DNA of 64,000 nucleotides from CAYNNP01 sp964398215 (GTDB lineage: Bacteria; Planctomycetota; Planctomycetia; Pirellulales; Pirellulaceae). Every line of letters starts with the position of its first letter. Within the stretch, counting starts at the first letter, position 1. The stretch spans positions 8,301-72,300 of the forward strand of contig CAYNNP010000002.1 in assembly GCA_964398215.1 (NCBI GenBank), read 5' to 3'. Position numbers and translations under genes: made by a program. The notes under the pieces were generated by a model. It ran no database searches and was not told where the DNA came from. It worked only from the letters and a program-made list of their open reading frames with translations. This document shows positions 54,082 through 63,650 of the stretch, in pieces.

Positions 54082-54999
54082 TCAGGCGGCGCGTCTATGC
54101 GAATTCACCTGATTCGTTTTTTGTTCGTTTAAAAGCTCGTGTAGCTTGCTCGTCATGCGCCCATTCAAATTGTGGCCGCCACGATAGGAAACAATGTTTC
54201 CGATGATCTCAACCCCTGCGAGCGCAAAGTCACCAACCATGTCCAAGACTTTGTGGCGAGCACATTCGTTTTGAAATCGTAACTCGTTGTCCAAGGGACC
54301 ATCATCCCCAAACACCAGTAGGTCTTGATTCGTTACGTGCGACGCAACGCCCTGTGCACGCAGCGTCTGGGCTTGTTCAAGTGTCACAAAGGTCCGAGCC
54401 GCCGCAACTTCTTGTCGAAAGCGATCAGGCGTTAGTTCTATGGAGAAAGTTTGTGAATTTATCGGTGTATCAGAGTCAAAGTCTAATTGGTACTCAAAGC
54501 GACTAAGACCATTGACCGAAGGCGTGGCTTCGATCCACCCGCTGCCGGCTTCGATTCGAATGGGTTGTGTAACAACAACGCGCTCACGAGCTTTGGCTTG
54601 AATGATCAAACCGCAGTTACTGAGTGCATCCACGTAAGCCTTGGCGCTGCCATCGAGCCCAGGAAATTCTTTGCCATCGATTTGAACGATGCAGTTGTCG
54701 ATTTCCAGAGCGTACAACGCTGCCATGACATGTTCGATCATTTCAAACCGGCCATCACCGGATTGGATGATCGTACGAAGATGCGCGTCCGTACGGTGTG
54801 AAACGTTTGCTGGGGCGCTTGGATGACTAGGTAGATCGGTGCGGACAAGTTGGATGCCTGTACCGGCAGCAGCTGGAAGGATGTCAACATTGACATGTTT
54901 TCCTGTCCAATAGCCCTTGCCACTGACGTGGCAGGAAACTGCGATTGTGTGTTCGTTGCGTGCAGCTCTCACGCTGCGGCCTCCCTGCCTGCCCACCAT
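54082..54999 (-). CDS. lpxC: UDP-3-O-acyl-GlcNAc deacetylase LpxC
   Basis: A protein of 305 residues. Zinc and catalytic residues of LpxC are in place: Glu89-His90 (MIEHVMAAL), His250 and Asp254 (RHKVLDMVGDFAL) and His277 (GGHNLNGR). It catalyses the committed step of lipid A synthesis, deacetylating the LpxA product. No FabZ fusion is present. The order OmpH-LpxC-LpxA-Gfo on one strand points to a lipid A/outer membrane cluster and therefore to a Gram-negative envelope. Confidence 0.93.
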   Translation of the reverse strand: MVGRQGGRSVRAARNEHTIAVSCHVSGKGYWTGKHVNVDILPAAAGTGIQLVRTDLPSHPSAPANVSHRTDAHLRTIIQSGDGRFEMIEHVMAALYALEIDNCIVQIDGKEFPGLDGSAKAYVDALSNCGLIIQAKARERVVVTQPIRIEAGSGWIEATPSVNGLSRFEYQLDFDSDTPINSQTFSIELTPDRFRQEVAAARTFVTLEQAQTLRAQGVASHVTNQDLLVFGDDGPLDNELRFQNECARHKVLDMVGDFALAGVEIIGNIVSYRGGHNLNGRMTSKLHELLNEQKTNQVNSHRRAA

Positions 55000-55111
55000 T
55001 GCGTACTTTGATCCTTCAAAGCAGATTCAATGATGGACAATCAAATTACAGTCTACGAATCCTCGCGCACGATTTCATACGCGAGGTAATGAATACAGTT
55101 GAATACAGTGG

Positions 55112-55735
55112 CTATTTCTTAGCCAGCCGATCCAGGTACTGCATGACACCCTTGGTCATATCCAAAGCTTCGTCATGGTAGACAATGTTCTTCATCACGC
55201 CACGAATGACGGACTGGCCTTCTTCAAGATTCATGTCTTCGCTGTTGTAGCGGAGCACTAAATTGATCTTGTAGTGGTTAGCCAAGAATTTGACACCGGC
55301 AGCGATCTGCTGATAATTGTCGTAGTAGATACGTGCTTCGGAGTCCGCAAGTTCCTTGCGTTTGCGAGCCATGTCTAGCCGGAGTTTTGACTCCATGCTT
55401 GCGATCCGCTCTTCTTGAGCCGAGTAATCTGGCGTACCAGCCTTCAAGACCTTGAGTTGAGCAACGGCAGCTTTGATTTGCTCTCGTTTTGTATTCAATT
55501 CGCCGTCAAAGCTCTTCAGAGCATTTTCGACTTGCTCAACTTGTTGCTTAATGGACGGATGGTTCTTGAAGATGTAAGCAACATCAACGACTGCAAGTCG
55601 ATGAGGAGCCGATTCTTGTGCTGATGCAATTGCTGGAACCAGAACGCTCATGCATACGATTGCCAACGTTGTGGCAGTTTTGCGAAAATGTCGCACGTCC
55701 GCTCTCCTTGCGTAATTAGGTGCGTATGAAATCAC
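55112..55735 (-). CDS. OmpH/Skp family periplasmic chaperone
   Basis: A protein of 207 residues with a signal peptide (ending near residue 40, SAQESAP) and a Skp-like domain: HRLAVVDVAYIFKNHPSI, then a long Lys/Glu coiled coil (about residues 62-135) and a short C-terminal region. Skp proteins bind unfolded outer membrane proteins in the periplasm. It starts the lipid A cluster, as in many genomes where ompH precedes lpx genes. An in-frame ATG further in (before the hydrophobic core) is possible as start. Confidence 0.82.
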   Translation of the reverse strand: MISYAPNYARRADVRHFRKTATTLAIVCMSVLVPAIASAQESAPHRLAVVDVAYIFKNHPSIKQQVEQVENALKSFDGELNTKREQIKAAVAQLKVLKAGTPDYSAQEERIASMESKLRLDMARKRKELADSEARIYYDNYQQIAAGVKFLANHYKINLVLRYNSEDMNLEEGQSVIRGVMKNIVYHDEALDMTKGVMQYLDRLAKK

Positions 55736-56071
55736 CTGTTCGTAAAAAAGTCAGCATCCGTCGCTTTCTTTTTTCATTCACGAATTGATGATCCCGGGGA
55801 GGAAACCCTTTCTCTTCGATTAGGTCGGATTGTGTCAGCCGCGTCTACAGGCGTAAAGATTAAAAGGATAGAAACTTTGCCGAGTATGATTTTTATTTCG
55901 CTAGCAACCTAGCAAGGAATCGACTGGATTTTGGCGCAGGCTTGGCGCCTTCGTCGATGCAAAAAGACCGCGTTAAACTTGATTTTTGAGTAGCTGGATT
56001 CGCCAGAATTCAGGCCACTTGGTGAAAACCGAAGTCTGGTGACTCCGGCTACGGACTGAACCCTAAAGATG
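55736..56071. other. Intergenic region between the DUF1501 gene and ompH
   Basis: About 336 bases. It holds a 5-base hairpin GGCGC/GCGCC near 55936-55952 that may end the DUF1501 operon, and must hold the promoter of the ompH-lpxC-lpxA operon. I see no gene here and no lpxD. Confidence 0.4.
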
Positions 56072-57541
56072 CTAGCTCAACAATTTTGTGATCGCTTCTG
56101 CTTTGACCAGCTCGCGCGGTTGGTTCAAGTGATTGTAGACAATCGTTTCAGGGTGGATTCCAAAACTATGATAGATTGTCGCCAGTAGTTCGGCCGGATG
56201 GACGGGGTCTTCCAGTGGAGCGGATGCGGTTTTGTCGCTTTTGCCATGCACGTAGCCGCGCCGAACACCGGCACCGGCCATCACGGCTGTGTAACAATAT
56301 GGCCAGTGATCACGGCCATCGTCTGTGTTGTTGTTGCCGCTAGTGCTGACACCTCGTTGTGGACTTCGCCCAAACTCGCCAACAGCCAGCACCAATGTGT
56401 CTTCCAGCATGCCACGGTCGTCCAGATCGCTGATCAGCCCTGATAGCCCGGTGTCCAACATCGGTGCCGACTGAGTCTTCATCCGTTTGCTTAATCCGAC
56501 ATGGTGATCCCAAGAATGGTTGTCGCTATTGGCTACTTTCGGCCAGATGACTTCCACAACACGTGTACCGGCTTCGACCAATCGTCTTGCCAACAAACAG
56601 CTTTGGCCAAACGTATTGCGTCCGTATTTGTCTCGCGTGTCATCGGTTTCGCTTGCTAAATCAAACGCTTCGCGGGCTCGCCCTGAAACGATCAGCGACA
56701 TAGCACGTTCATAGTACTCGTCCAATTCATAAGACTCGACGGCCTTGTTGATGTCAGGCATTTGCTGATTCAAAAGGTCCCGAAGTTTCGCGCGGCGTTG
56801 CAAGCGAACGCTAAACACCTCAGGTCGCAATCGCAAGTCATCGATTTTGATCCGATCCATCTTGTTCATATCCAGGTCGTCTCCGGACGGATACAAAGTG
56901 TACGGATCAAACGATTTTCCCAAGAATCCAGCAGAACCGCCTTTGCCAACCACGTTGGATTCTTGCAGCGGCCGGGGCAGCATGACGAACGGCAGCATCG
57001 GTTCTTCGACCGGACGCATCTTGATCAGGTTGCTGCCAAAGTTTGGAAAGTCCTTTGGTGATGGCGGTTCCAGTTGGCCCGAGGGACTGACTTTGTCCGT
57101 CGTATAACCCGTCATCATTTGATAGATCGCCGCGGTGTGATTGAACAAACCGTTTGGCGTGTAAGACATCGAGCGGATCATCGTGAAACGATCATTGATC
57201 TCAGCCAGTTTTGGCAAATTCTCAGTGAACTTGATGCCCGGAATCTTTGTGCTGATCGGGTTGAAAACGCTTTTGACGTTGTCAGGTACGTTCTCTTTTG
57301 GATCCCATAAATCCAAATGGCTAGGCCCGCCTTGCAGGTAAACCAAGATGATGCTCTTGGCTTTTCCCCAACCGGGACCGCTTCCAACCACGTCGGCGGC
57401 ACCCGCGGACTGAAGTTTCAACAGTGAGGGCAAAGAGAGTCCCAGCATCCCCGCGCCGCCGACACGAAGAAACGTGCGCCGGGAGGAGTCAAGGTGCGAG
57501 TCGCATAGATCCTTGGCCTTAAAGCCCTTGAATGACAACAT
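56072..57541 (-). CDS. DUF1501 family exported protein
   Basis: A protein of 489 residues from ATG 57541 (with GGAGA upstream). A Tat-like signal SRRTFLRVGGAGMLGL is followed by DUF1501 landmarks: IILVYLQGGPSHLDLWDPK, PNGLFNHTAAIYQ and LVLAVGEFGRSPQ; the end has a HPAELLATIYHSFGI segment. These proteins belong to the sulfatase-like/alkaline phosphatase superfamily and are paired with PSCyt2/PSD1 proteins in planctomycetes. It is 35 bases downstream of that partner gene, so they share an operon. The function is unknown. Confidence 0.9.
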   Translation of the reverse strand: MLSFKGFKAKDLCDSHLDSSRRTFLRVGGAGMLGLSLPSLLKLQSAGAADVVGSGPGWGKAKSIILVYLQGGPSHLDLWDPKENVPDNVKSVFNPISTKIPGIKFTENLPKLAEINDRFTMIRSMSYTPNGLFNHTAAIYQMMTGYTTDKVSPSGQLEPPSPKDFPNFGSNLIKMRPVEEPMLPFVMLPRPLQESNVVGKGGSAGFLGKSFDPYTLYPSGDDLDMNKMDRIKIDDLRLRPEVFSVRLQRRAKLRDLLNQQMPDINKAVESYELDEYYERAMSLIVSGRAREAFDLASETDDTRDKYGRNTFGQSCLLARRLVEAGTRVVEVIWPKVANSDNHSWDHHVGLSKRMKTQSAPMLDTGLSGLISDLDDRGMLEDTLVLAVGEFGRSPQRGVSTSGNNNTDDGRDHWPYCYTAVMAGAGVRRGYVHGKSDKTASAPLEDPVHPAELLATIYHSFGIHPETIVYNHLNQPRELVKAEAITKLLS

Positions 57542-57576
57542 GCCGAAATCTCCGGAGAGGTGATTGAGTGATTTGC

Positions 57577-60500
57577 TTAGTGATTGAATAAGAATGCGGG
57601 ACTGTTTATGAGAGCCCAAGTTAAATCTTCGGCTGCCGTGAGTCGCAAGTTCTTGAGCTGTTTTTTACTTTCGCCAACATCGCTGCGCAAACGGATGATG
57701 CTCGCGGTGTCTTTTGTTGGCTGCTCGAGTGATTTTTTGCGAGCTTGCAACTTGGTCAACTTGTCATCGGGAGGCACAGGTTTGTTGGCAGTGGCTAGCC
57801 CTTTGACAGCTTTATTCCACTCAGGGTCATTCAACCCAACATGCTTTGAAAGAAGCTTCTTTTGAGATTCCGTTCGCTTTGCTCTGTCGGTCGTAGCAGC
57901 TGCCGCAAGCGTCTCTGAGTAACCAAGCGGAATGGTCTTGCCTGTGTGTGTGGTCGCACTGATTCGAAAACGACCCAAGCGATGTTCTGCAGCATTGTGA
58001 AATTGATGAATCACGAAAGTCAGAATGGTGCCGTCTTTGTGATCGATTGGTTTTTCAAGCTGATAGGTGATCCAATGTTCCTGGCCCGTCGCCCCGGACA
58101 CCGCCCAGCCACGTTGGTTTTTGGTGTTACCATCGAAAGTCGCTGGGGCGCTGAAGCTAGGCTGCAAAAAGTCAGCAACACCAGATTTGATCTTCACTCC
58201 TGCAGTCTTTTTGGGCGCAGATGCGGGAGCTGCTTTTATCTCAAATTCAGTGATTACAAAATTACCATTCGGAGCAAGCCCTGGCCCCTTGCTTGGCAAG
58301 CTGTCATCGGTCAGAGCTTCTAGGCGGAATCCAGTAATGTTCTGTAGCTGCGTCGGTGCAACGACCGTGTAAGTGCACTTGCCTGTTCTTTCTGTGGCCA
58401 GGATTGACCGATCGTTCAGAAAAATCAGATTTGCTGTATTCGTGGCAGTCGCTTTTGTCGCAGCTAGTGGATACCACTCGACCAAGTTTTTCGAATTCTC
58501 AGCAATGAATTTATCAACCTTCTTGTCCAGCTTGGCGGTCGTAGCGTCCAAGACTTTCTTGGCCGCAGCGATACGGTCCATTCGTTCTTTTGCTAAACGT
58601 TCCCGTTCAGGTTTGATTTCTATTTTTCGAGATTCGATTTGCTTGGTAATGGTAGCGAGATTTTCTATTCGTGCGTTTTCAAGCTTTGCTTTGCGCGTCT
58701 TCCAATCGGCTTCATCGGCTGCCAGTTTCTTAGTCAGACTATCATGATCAGCTTTGATCAATTGGTTCATGGTTGCGAATGCCGTCAGCTCAGATTTCGT
58801 TGGCGGTCGACCCAACGCACGCAAGAAAATCTCTTCTGCCACGTCTTTGTCGTTCGGATTGTTTTGAACGATTTTTTCTAATTCGTTCTTTGGGTCTGCG
58901 ATTGCAGTTCCGATGGTTGGGCCGCTGATCAAAGCCATCACGGGCCCGAGTTGCAATTCAGATGAACGTTCGCACTCGCATGCGCTTTCACGCGCAGGCC
59001 GCCCCAAGTTTTGCAGAAAGCCATCGGGAAGTTTAACGCCCGAATCGTTTAATGCTGCAGCACGTGTTCCTTTTGGGGCTCCTGGGATATTGGTTTTAGA
59101 GCCAGTCAGTCGGTGCACCGCGTCGTAGATGACTTCTGCAGGAAGCCGACGTGGAATTGCGTGCGAGAAATTCAGTTGGTCGTCTTCGTTCAATTGATTG
59201 GTGGAAACGGCCAGCTGGTAAACGCGACTATTGCAAATCAGGCGATGCATTTCACGTGTGTTGAATCCAGAATCAACAAACGAGTTTGTCAAATACTTGA
59301 GTAGCTCAGGATTGGTCGCCGGATTGCCTGCCCGAATATCGTCAATTGGTTCGATCAAACCCGTGCCAAACAAATAGCCCCATAGTCGATTCACGAAACT
59401 GCGAGCAAAGTACGGGTTATCAGGATCCGTCATCCAACTCGCCAGCTTTTGTCGTCGAGTGGCATCGTCTGCACATTCATGTTCCGTTTCAAAGGGAAAT
59501 GTTGGTGCGACCACGGCATTCGTTTTTGGGTGTTTGATTTCGCCCGATTTGGAATCGACCACTTTCTCAAACAGCGGCTTTGCGCCTTCAACCGCCGTAC
59601 CAGCAACCTTTCGCTTGCCGGAAATGGGATCATTTTCCAGCTTCACGCGGGCAAAGAACGCAGACATTTCGTAGTACTGGTCTTGAGTCCAGCGTTCAAA
59701 CGGGTGGTCATGGCATTTGTTGCAATTGAAGCGAATCCCCAAAAACAAGTGCGTCGTGTTCTCCATCGTGTCTTCAGGATTCCGCAGAATCTTGTAATAC
59801 GATGCAGCAGGATTGTCATTGTTCGATCCGCTCGCCGTCAAAATGCTTCTAGCAAACTCATCGTAGGGACGATTGGCAGCGATTTCGGCGCGAATCCATT
59901 CTCGAAACTTCTTACTACCTTCAACTCCCAAGAACTTTCGGTTGACTTGTAGTAAATCCGCCCACTTGTTCGTCCAGTACTCGGTATAAGCCTCGCTGGC
60001 CAAGAGTTTGTTGACGACTTGTTCTCGTTTTTTGCGAGTCGGTGTCTTGTCGGCCAAAAATTCGCGAACCGCTTGGCTACTGGGTGGCAATCCCGTTAAG
60101 TCCAAATGGACACGCCGAAGGTAGCTTGCATCGTCACACAATCCACTGGGCACGACCTTCACTCGCTTCCATTTTGCGGCGACCAATTCGTCAATTTTGC
60201 TCCACGATTCGGGTGACGATTCTGCATAGCCAGTGCGGTCGCCCATCACGGTCAGCGTCGACGCTGCGTAGTTACCTTCGTAGCGAGCCAAAATTGGTGC
60301 CTCGCCGCGGCGCACGGCTTGCAGTAAACCGCCCGTGTTGGCAGTGGCGACTTCTGTGTTGCCACTTTCGATGAACGCTTCTTGAGTGACATCGCGTTTG
60401 GAACCATCTGGGAAATGGGCGACGACGCGTACTTGTTGTATTGCGGTTGTCGATTCAACGATGGGGTTGACTGGGAAAATCTCAATGCGGTTTGCACTCT

Positions 60501-62712
60501 GACTGCTCAAGTCCAATTTGCTTCCATCGGCGATCCACCGGCGTAAAACCGAGTGGTATGGATCGCCAGCGGTCATCAACGCACCGCCTTGGTGTGGCGT
60601 TAGGCCCAGCGGTTTTCTCAACATCATTGAATCTTCAGGCGATGCAGCGTTGATTCGTCGCTGAGCCAAATCGTCCGTTAACGCGCGAATGTCATACACA
60701 GGGTCGTAGCCGCGCAGTGACAACTTGAATCCGTTCTTGCCTTTCTGGGCTCCATGGCAAGTCCCTTGATTGCACCCAAGTCGGCTGAGTATCGGATTCA
60801 CATCGCGAATAAAGTCAACTGCTCCATGCTCTGGGCCTTCGCCAGAGAGATGGTTCGCGGCAAGTTCAATCGACCGCTTTTTACCCGCGAAACTGACTTC
60901 GATTTGTCCGCTGCCGTTTGCAATTCCGCGAACAAGTCCATGCTTTGTTATCGTTACGAAATCAGGAACGGTGATTTTTGCCGAACGAGTAACGTCGACC
61001 GTTGTTCCCGATTTCGTTTTCACCGAAACAATGAGCTGCGAATAGTCGTACAGCGAATTTAGCTGGATCTCTTTTGGCAAAATATCCAAGCTCTGTACCG
61101 TTTTGGCATCGACGCTGGATTCATCTGGCAGTGATTCGTTGCTGGCGTTTTTTGTCGCCCATGCCTTGGCATCAAATGAACGTGTTGCGAGTTTTGCGTC
61201 TTTGCTGGTCGGTGTCGCAACAAATTCCTTATTCAAAGATCCATCAGCGTTATAGTGTCGCACCTTGCCATCATTTCCTGCGACAAACAGAGAGTTGTCG
61301 GGACCGAATCGAATCGCATAGACGGACGCATCGTCAATTGTGATTGCAGCGATTTGCGGCGTATCCAGCTTTCGGTATTCAGCGAGTTTCTTCAATTCCT
61401 CCGGCTTTCGATCTCTCAATCGTTTGGCGATGATGGCTTTCAAGTCGGCGGTTAGTTTGCCATCGAAGTTATATTTCCATATTCGCAGCTCGCTTTTTCC
61501 ATCCAGCGTTGCGGCGGCGGCTAGGCGATTTCCATCCCGACCGATGGCGACGCTAAAAATCCGGCCTTTTAGTTTTGGCATCGCTCGAATCAAGTTTGCA
61601 TCGTCACCGATCTTGCGAGCTGTTTTACGAAATACTCGGTAAAGTTTGGCGACACCGTCCGCACCGCCTACAAGAATTTCGTTGCGATCACCGTGAACCG
61701 CGACGCTATTCAACCCTCCCGATAAAGCGCCGGGAGTAATCGATGTAATGTTGTCAACGAACCGCTCTGTTTCGACTTCAGTAAGTTTGCAGGACATGTC
61801 GCGTGCAACACTAATCAAGTGCTTGCCACTGCGAGTGAATACCGTGTCGCGAACCCAATCTTCGTGCGCGCCTTGAAACAGAACTTGTTTGCCGGTGGAT
61901 GAATCAACTGCACGGACCACATTGTCTGCGGCACCAAAAGCGAGTTTTGTTCCATCGGGTGACCAACTGGCAGCGAACAGGGCGTCATAGGTAACTTGAA
62001 GCGATAATGCCAACTTGTTTGTTTTTACATTCCAAATCTGAACTTCCCCGGATACAGCAGGCGTACCACCAACCGCGGCTAGCCGTTTGCCGTCTGGCGA
62101 GAATCGAACCGCGTTGATTCGCGGACTCAGACCAACCAATCGTGACTTTACATCACCCGTTTTTGCGTCCAACAAAATGACTTCGTGAAAACCGGCGACG
62201 GCAACAAGCTTTCCATCCGGAGAAACATCGATCGAAGTCAGCGCGGGCGCTCCGCTGTAGATAGGAGGATTGTCGGCGGTGTACTTTGGTCCCGTTTCCG
62301 CTGGCGAATCATCTTTGGCGCCTTGCGCGATCCAATCACGAATCGTTTTTACGTCGACTTGGTTCAAGGGTTCCAGCGGAGCCTTGGGCATTTCGGCACG
62401 ATGCTGCTTCGTTCCGCTGATTTGTTCAACTAAAAAACTCTCGCCTGGTTTGCCTGGTACGACTGCAGCCATCTCTGTCTCGCCGCCTTTAAGCAGCGAT
62501 TCAAAATCTGTCATCACGTAGGAGCCAAGTTGTTTTGCCCCCTGGTGGCAGCCGAAACAATTTTGGCGAAAAATCGGTTCAACATCTTTTGAATAGCTAA
62601 CCGCTTTCGCCGATTCGGATTGCTTGGAATCATCAGCAACCAGTAAGGCTGGCATCAGCCATACGGACAGAAATGGCAGCAGGGAATAACGCAACAGCTG
62701 TTGAATTGACAC
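57577..62712 (-). CDS. PSCyt1-WD40-BIG2-PSCyt2 (DUF1549)-PSD1 (DUF1553) fusion protein
   Basis: About 1711 residues from a GTG at 62712, chosen because a signal peptide (SIQQLLRYSLLPFLSVWLM) starts there; the frame is open to ATG 62832. Order of parts: haem domain with CFGCH, WD40-like propeller (LTSIDVSPDGKLVAVAG and so on), BIG2-like domain (HGLVRGIANGSGQIEV), a second Cys/His site CNQGTCHG, DUF1549 (RRVHLDLTGLPPS), DUF1553 (ARSFVNRLWGYLFGTGLIEP; LPAEVIYDAVHRL) and a helical region with a lectin-like domain before the end. The partner DUF1501 gene follows. Extracytoplasmic; substrate unknown. Confidence 0.85.
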   Translation of the reverse strand: MSIQQLLRYSLLPFLSVWLMPALLVADDSKQSESAKAVSYSKDVEPIFRQNCFGCHQGAKQLGSYVMTDFESLLKGGETEMAAVVPGKPGESFLVEQISGTKQHRAEMPKAPLEPLNQVDVKTIRDWIAQGAKDDSPAETGPKYTADNPPIYSGAPALTSIDVSPDGKLVAVAGFHEVILLDAKTGDVKSRLVGLSPRINAVRFSPDGKRLAAVGGTPAVSGEVQIWNVKTNKLALSLQVTYDALFAASWSPDGTKLAFGAADNVVRAVDSSTGKQVLFQGAHEDWVRDTVFTRSGKHLISVARDMSCKLTEVETERFVDNITSITPGALSGGLNSVAVHGDRNEILVGGADGVAKLYRVFRKTARKIGDDANLIRAMPKLKGRIFSVAIGRDGNRLAAAATLDGKSELRIWKYNFDGKLTADLKAIIAKRLRDRKPEELKKLAEYRKLDTPQIAAITIDDASVYAIRFGPDNSLFVAGNDGKVRHYNADGSLNKEFVATPTSKDAKLATRSFDAKAWATKNASNESLPDESSVDAKTVQSLDILPKEIQLNSLYDYSQLIVSVKTKSGTTVDVTRSAKITVPDFVTITKHGLVRGIANGSGQIEVSFAGKKRSIELAANHLSGEGPEHGAVDFIRDVNPILSRLGCNQGTCHGAQKGKNGFKLSLRGYDPVYDIRALTDDLAQRRINAASPEDSMMLRKPLGLTPHQGGALMTAGDPYHSVLRRWIADGSKLDLSSQSANRIEIFPVNPIVESTTAIQQVRVVAHFPDGSKRDVTQEAFIESGNTEVATANTGGLLQAVRRGEAPILARYEGNYAASTLTVMGDRTGYAESSPESWSKIDELVAAKWKRVKVVPSGLCDDASYLRRVHLDLTGLPPSSQAVREFLADKTPTRKKREQVVNKLLASEAYTEYWTNKWADLLQVNRKFLGVEGSKKFREWIRAEIAANRPYDEFARSILTASGSNNDNPAASYYKILRNPEDTMENTTHLFLGIRFNCNKCHDHPFERWTQDQYYEMSAFFARVKLENDPISGKRKVAGTAVEGAKPLFEKVVDSKSGEIKHPKTNAVVAPTFPFETEHECADDATRRQKLASWMTDPDNPYFARSFVNRLWGYLFGTGLIEPIDDIRAGNPATNPELLKYLTNSFVDSGFNTREMHRLICNSRVYQLAVSTNQLNEDDQLNFSHAIPRRLPAEVIYDAVHRLTGSKTNIPGAPKGTRAAALNDSGVKLPDGFLQNLGRPARESACECERSSELQLGPVMALISGPTIGTAIADPKNELEKIVQNNPNDKDVAEEIFLRALGRPPTKSELTAFATMNQLIKADHDSLTKKLAADEADWKTRKAKLENARIENLATITKQIESRKIEIKPERERLAKERMDRIAAAKKVLDATTAKLDKKVDKFIAENSKNLVEWYPLAATKATATNTANLIFLNDRSILATERTGKCTYTVVAPTQLQNITGFRLEALTDDSLPSKGPGLAPNGNFVITEFEIKAAPASAPKKTAGVKIKSGVADFLQPSFSAPATFDGNTKNQRGWAVSGATGQEHWITYQLEKPIDHKDGTILTFVIHQFHNAAEHRLGRFRISATTHTGKTIPLGYSETLAAAATTDRAKRTESQKKLLSKHVGLNDPEWNKAVKGLATANKPVPPDDKLTKLQARKKSLEQPTKDTASIIRLRSDVGESKKQLKNLRLTAAEDLTWALINSPAFLFNH

Positions 62713-62832
62713 GGACAGACGCTCTACGGATTTTTTGGGGAGAGTCGGAGCGATTGGGTCTTGGTCAGGCCAATCACCGAAATAAATCAGGCCGACACGC
62801 CAATCCATCACCAAACGGTGCGGGTAGCCCAA

Positions 62833-63179
62833 GCACGGGCAGGCGGGAGGTCACAAATCACTACTTTTGGGCAACTTTGCAACCTATAAACAGGTTAATG
62901 TTGGTTGGATTGGGCGTCAACAGAAAGCCAGGATCAAATCGAAATGGGCCGTAAATTTGGGGCCGTATTGGCCTGTTGGTGCGGATTGTGGGTAGGATCG
63001 AAGCGAAAATACCGCCCGGTGAGGTCGATGAGCCCAGAGGAATGGAACGTTGTTATCACGAACTCGATTGCCACAATCCTGAAGGTGTTGAATCGAAATT
63101 GGAATCATGAAATCTTGCTGCCCGAAGAAGAACTCGGATGTTGACGTATGCACTGCAGAAGAACAAACGGTATCGAAAA
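62833..63179. other. Intergenic region, no gene seen
   Basis: About 347 bases between the divergent DUF1549/DUF1553 and SUKH-like genes. Short open frames without family resemblance; promoters for both sides are expected here but I cannot name boxes with confidence. Confidence 0.35.
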
Positions 63180-63650
63180 ATGAATACCCTCAACAAAGAT
63201 TACGAATCACTTCGAGATCTTGCCATTTCGAACTTTCAGAAGTACAGCGATACGATTGGCGTCAAGCTGGAAACTATCCAAGACGACAGAGTTCGTGCCT
63301 TCTTTGAAGGAAACGACTTCCCGAGAACTTGGATTGAAGACATCGGTGTTACGGCTGAATTGCCGATCGCAACTGGCGTCAACGGAATGCCTCTTGGCTA
63401 CATCATCAACAACTATACAAAAACAGATTTTGGTGACTTGATGTTTGAAGGCAACTACTTCAACTTCGGGGCATGTGGATCAGGCGGTCCTTGGATTGTT
63501 TCGCTTGATAGCGGCAATGTGTTTTTAATGGCCCCATCGTGGTCAACTGAATATGAATTCGAAGATTCCATCGTTGCGAAATGGGAAAGTCTTGGCGACT
63601 TCGTTTCCGATCTGAAAACGGAAGCTCACTTGAACCAGATCTACGGATAG
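63180..63650 (+). CDS. SMI1/KNR4 (SUKH)-like small protein
   Basis: A protein of 156 residues from ATG 63180 (14 codons shorter than the longest frame). The pattern is like SUKH-family proteins: a helical N-terminus (LRDLAISNFQKYSD), then GDLMFEGNYFNFGACGSG, a strand-rich middle with WIVSLDSGNVFLM and an end with WESLGDFVSDLKTE. The family includes immunity proteins to toxins and other partners, but no toxin gene is visible in the window. Family assignment is by pattern and is moderate. Confidence 0.5.
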   Translation: MNTLNKDYESLRDLAISNFQKYSDTIGVKLETIQDDRVRAFFEGNDFPRTWIEDIGVTAELPIATGVNGMPLGYIINNYTKTDFGDLMFEGNYFNFGACGSGGPWIVSLDSGNVFLMAPSWSTEYEFEDSIVAKWESLGDFVSDLKTEAHLNQIYG

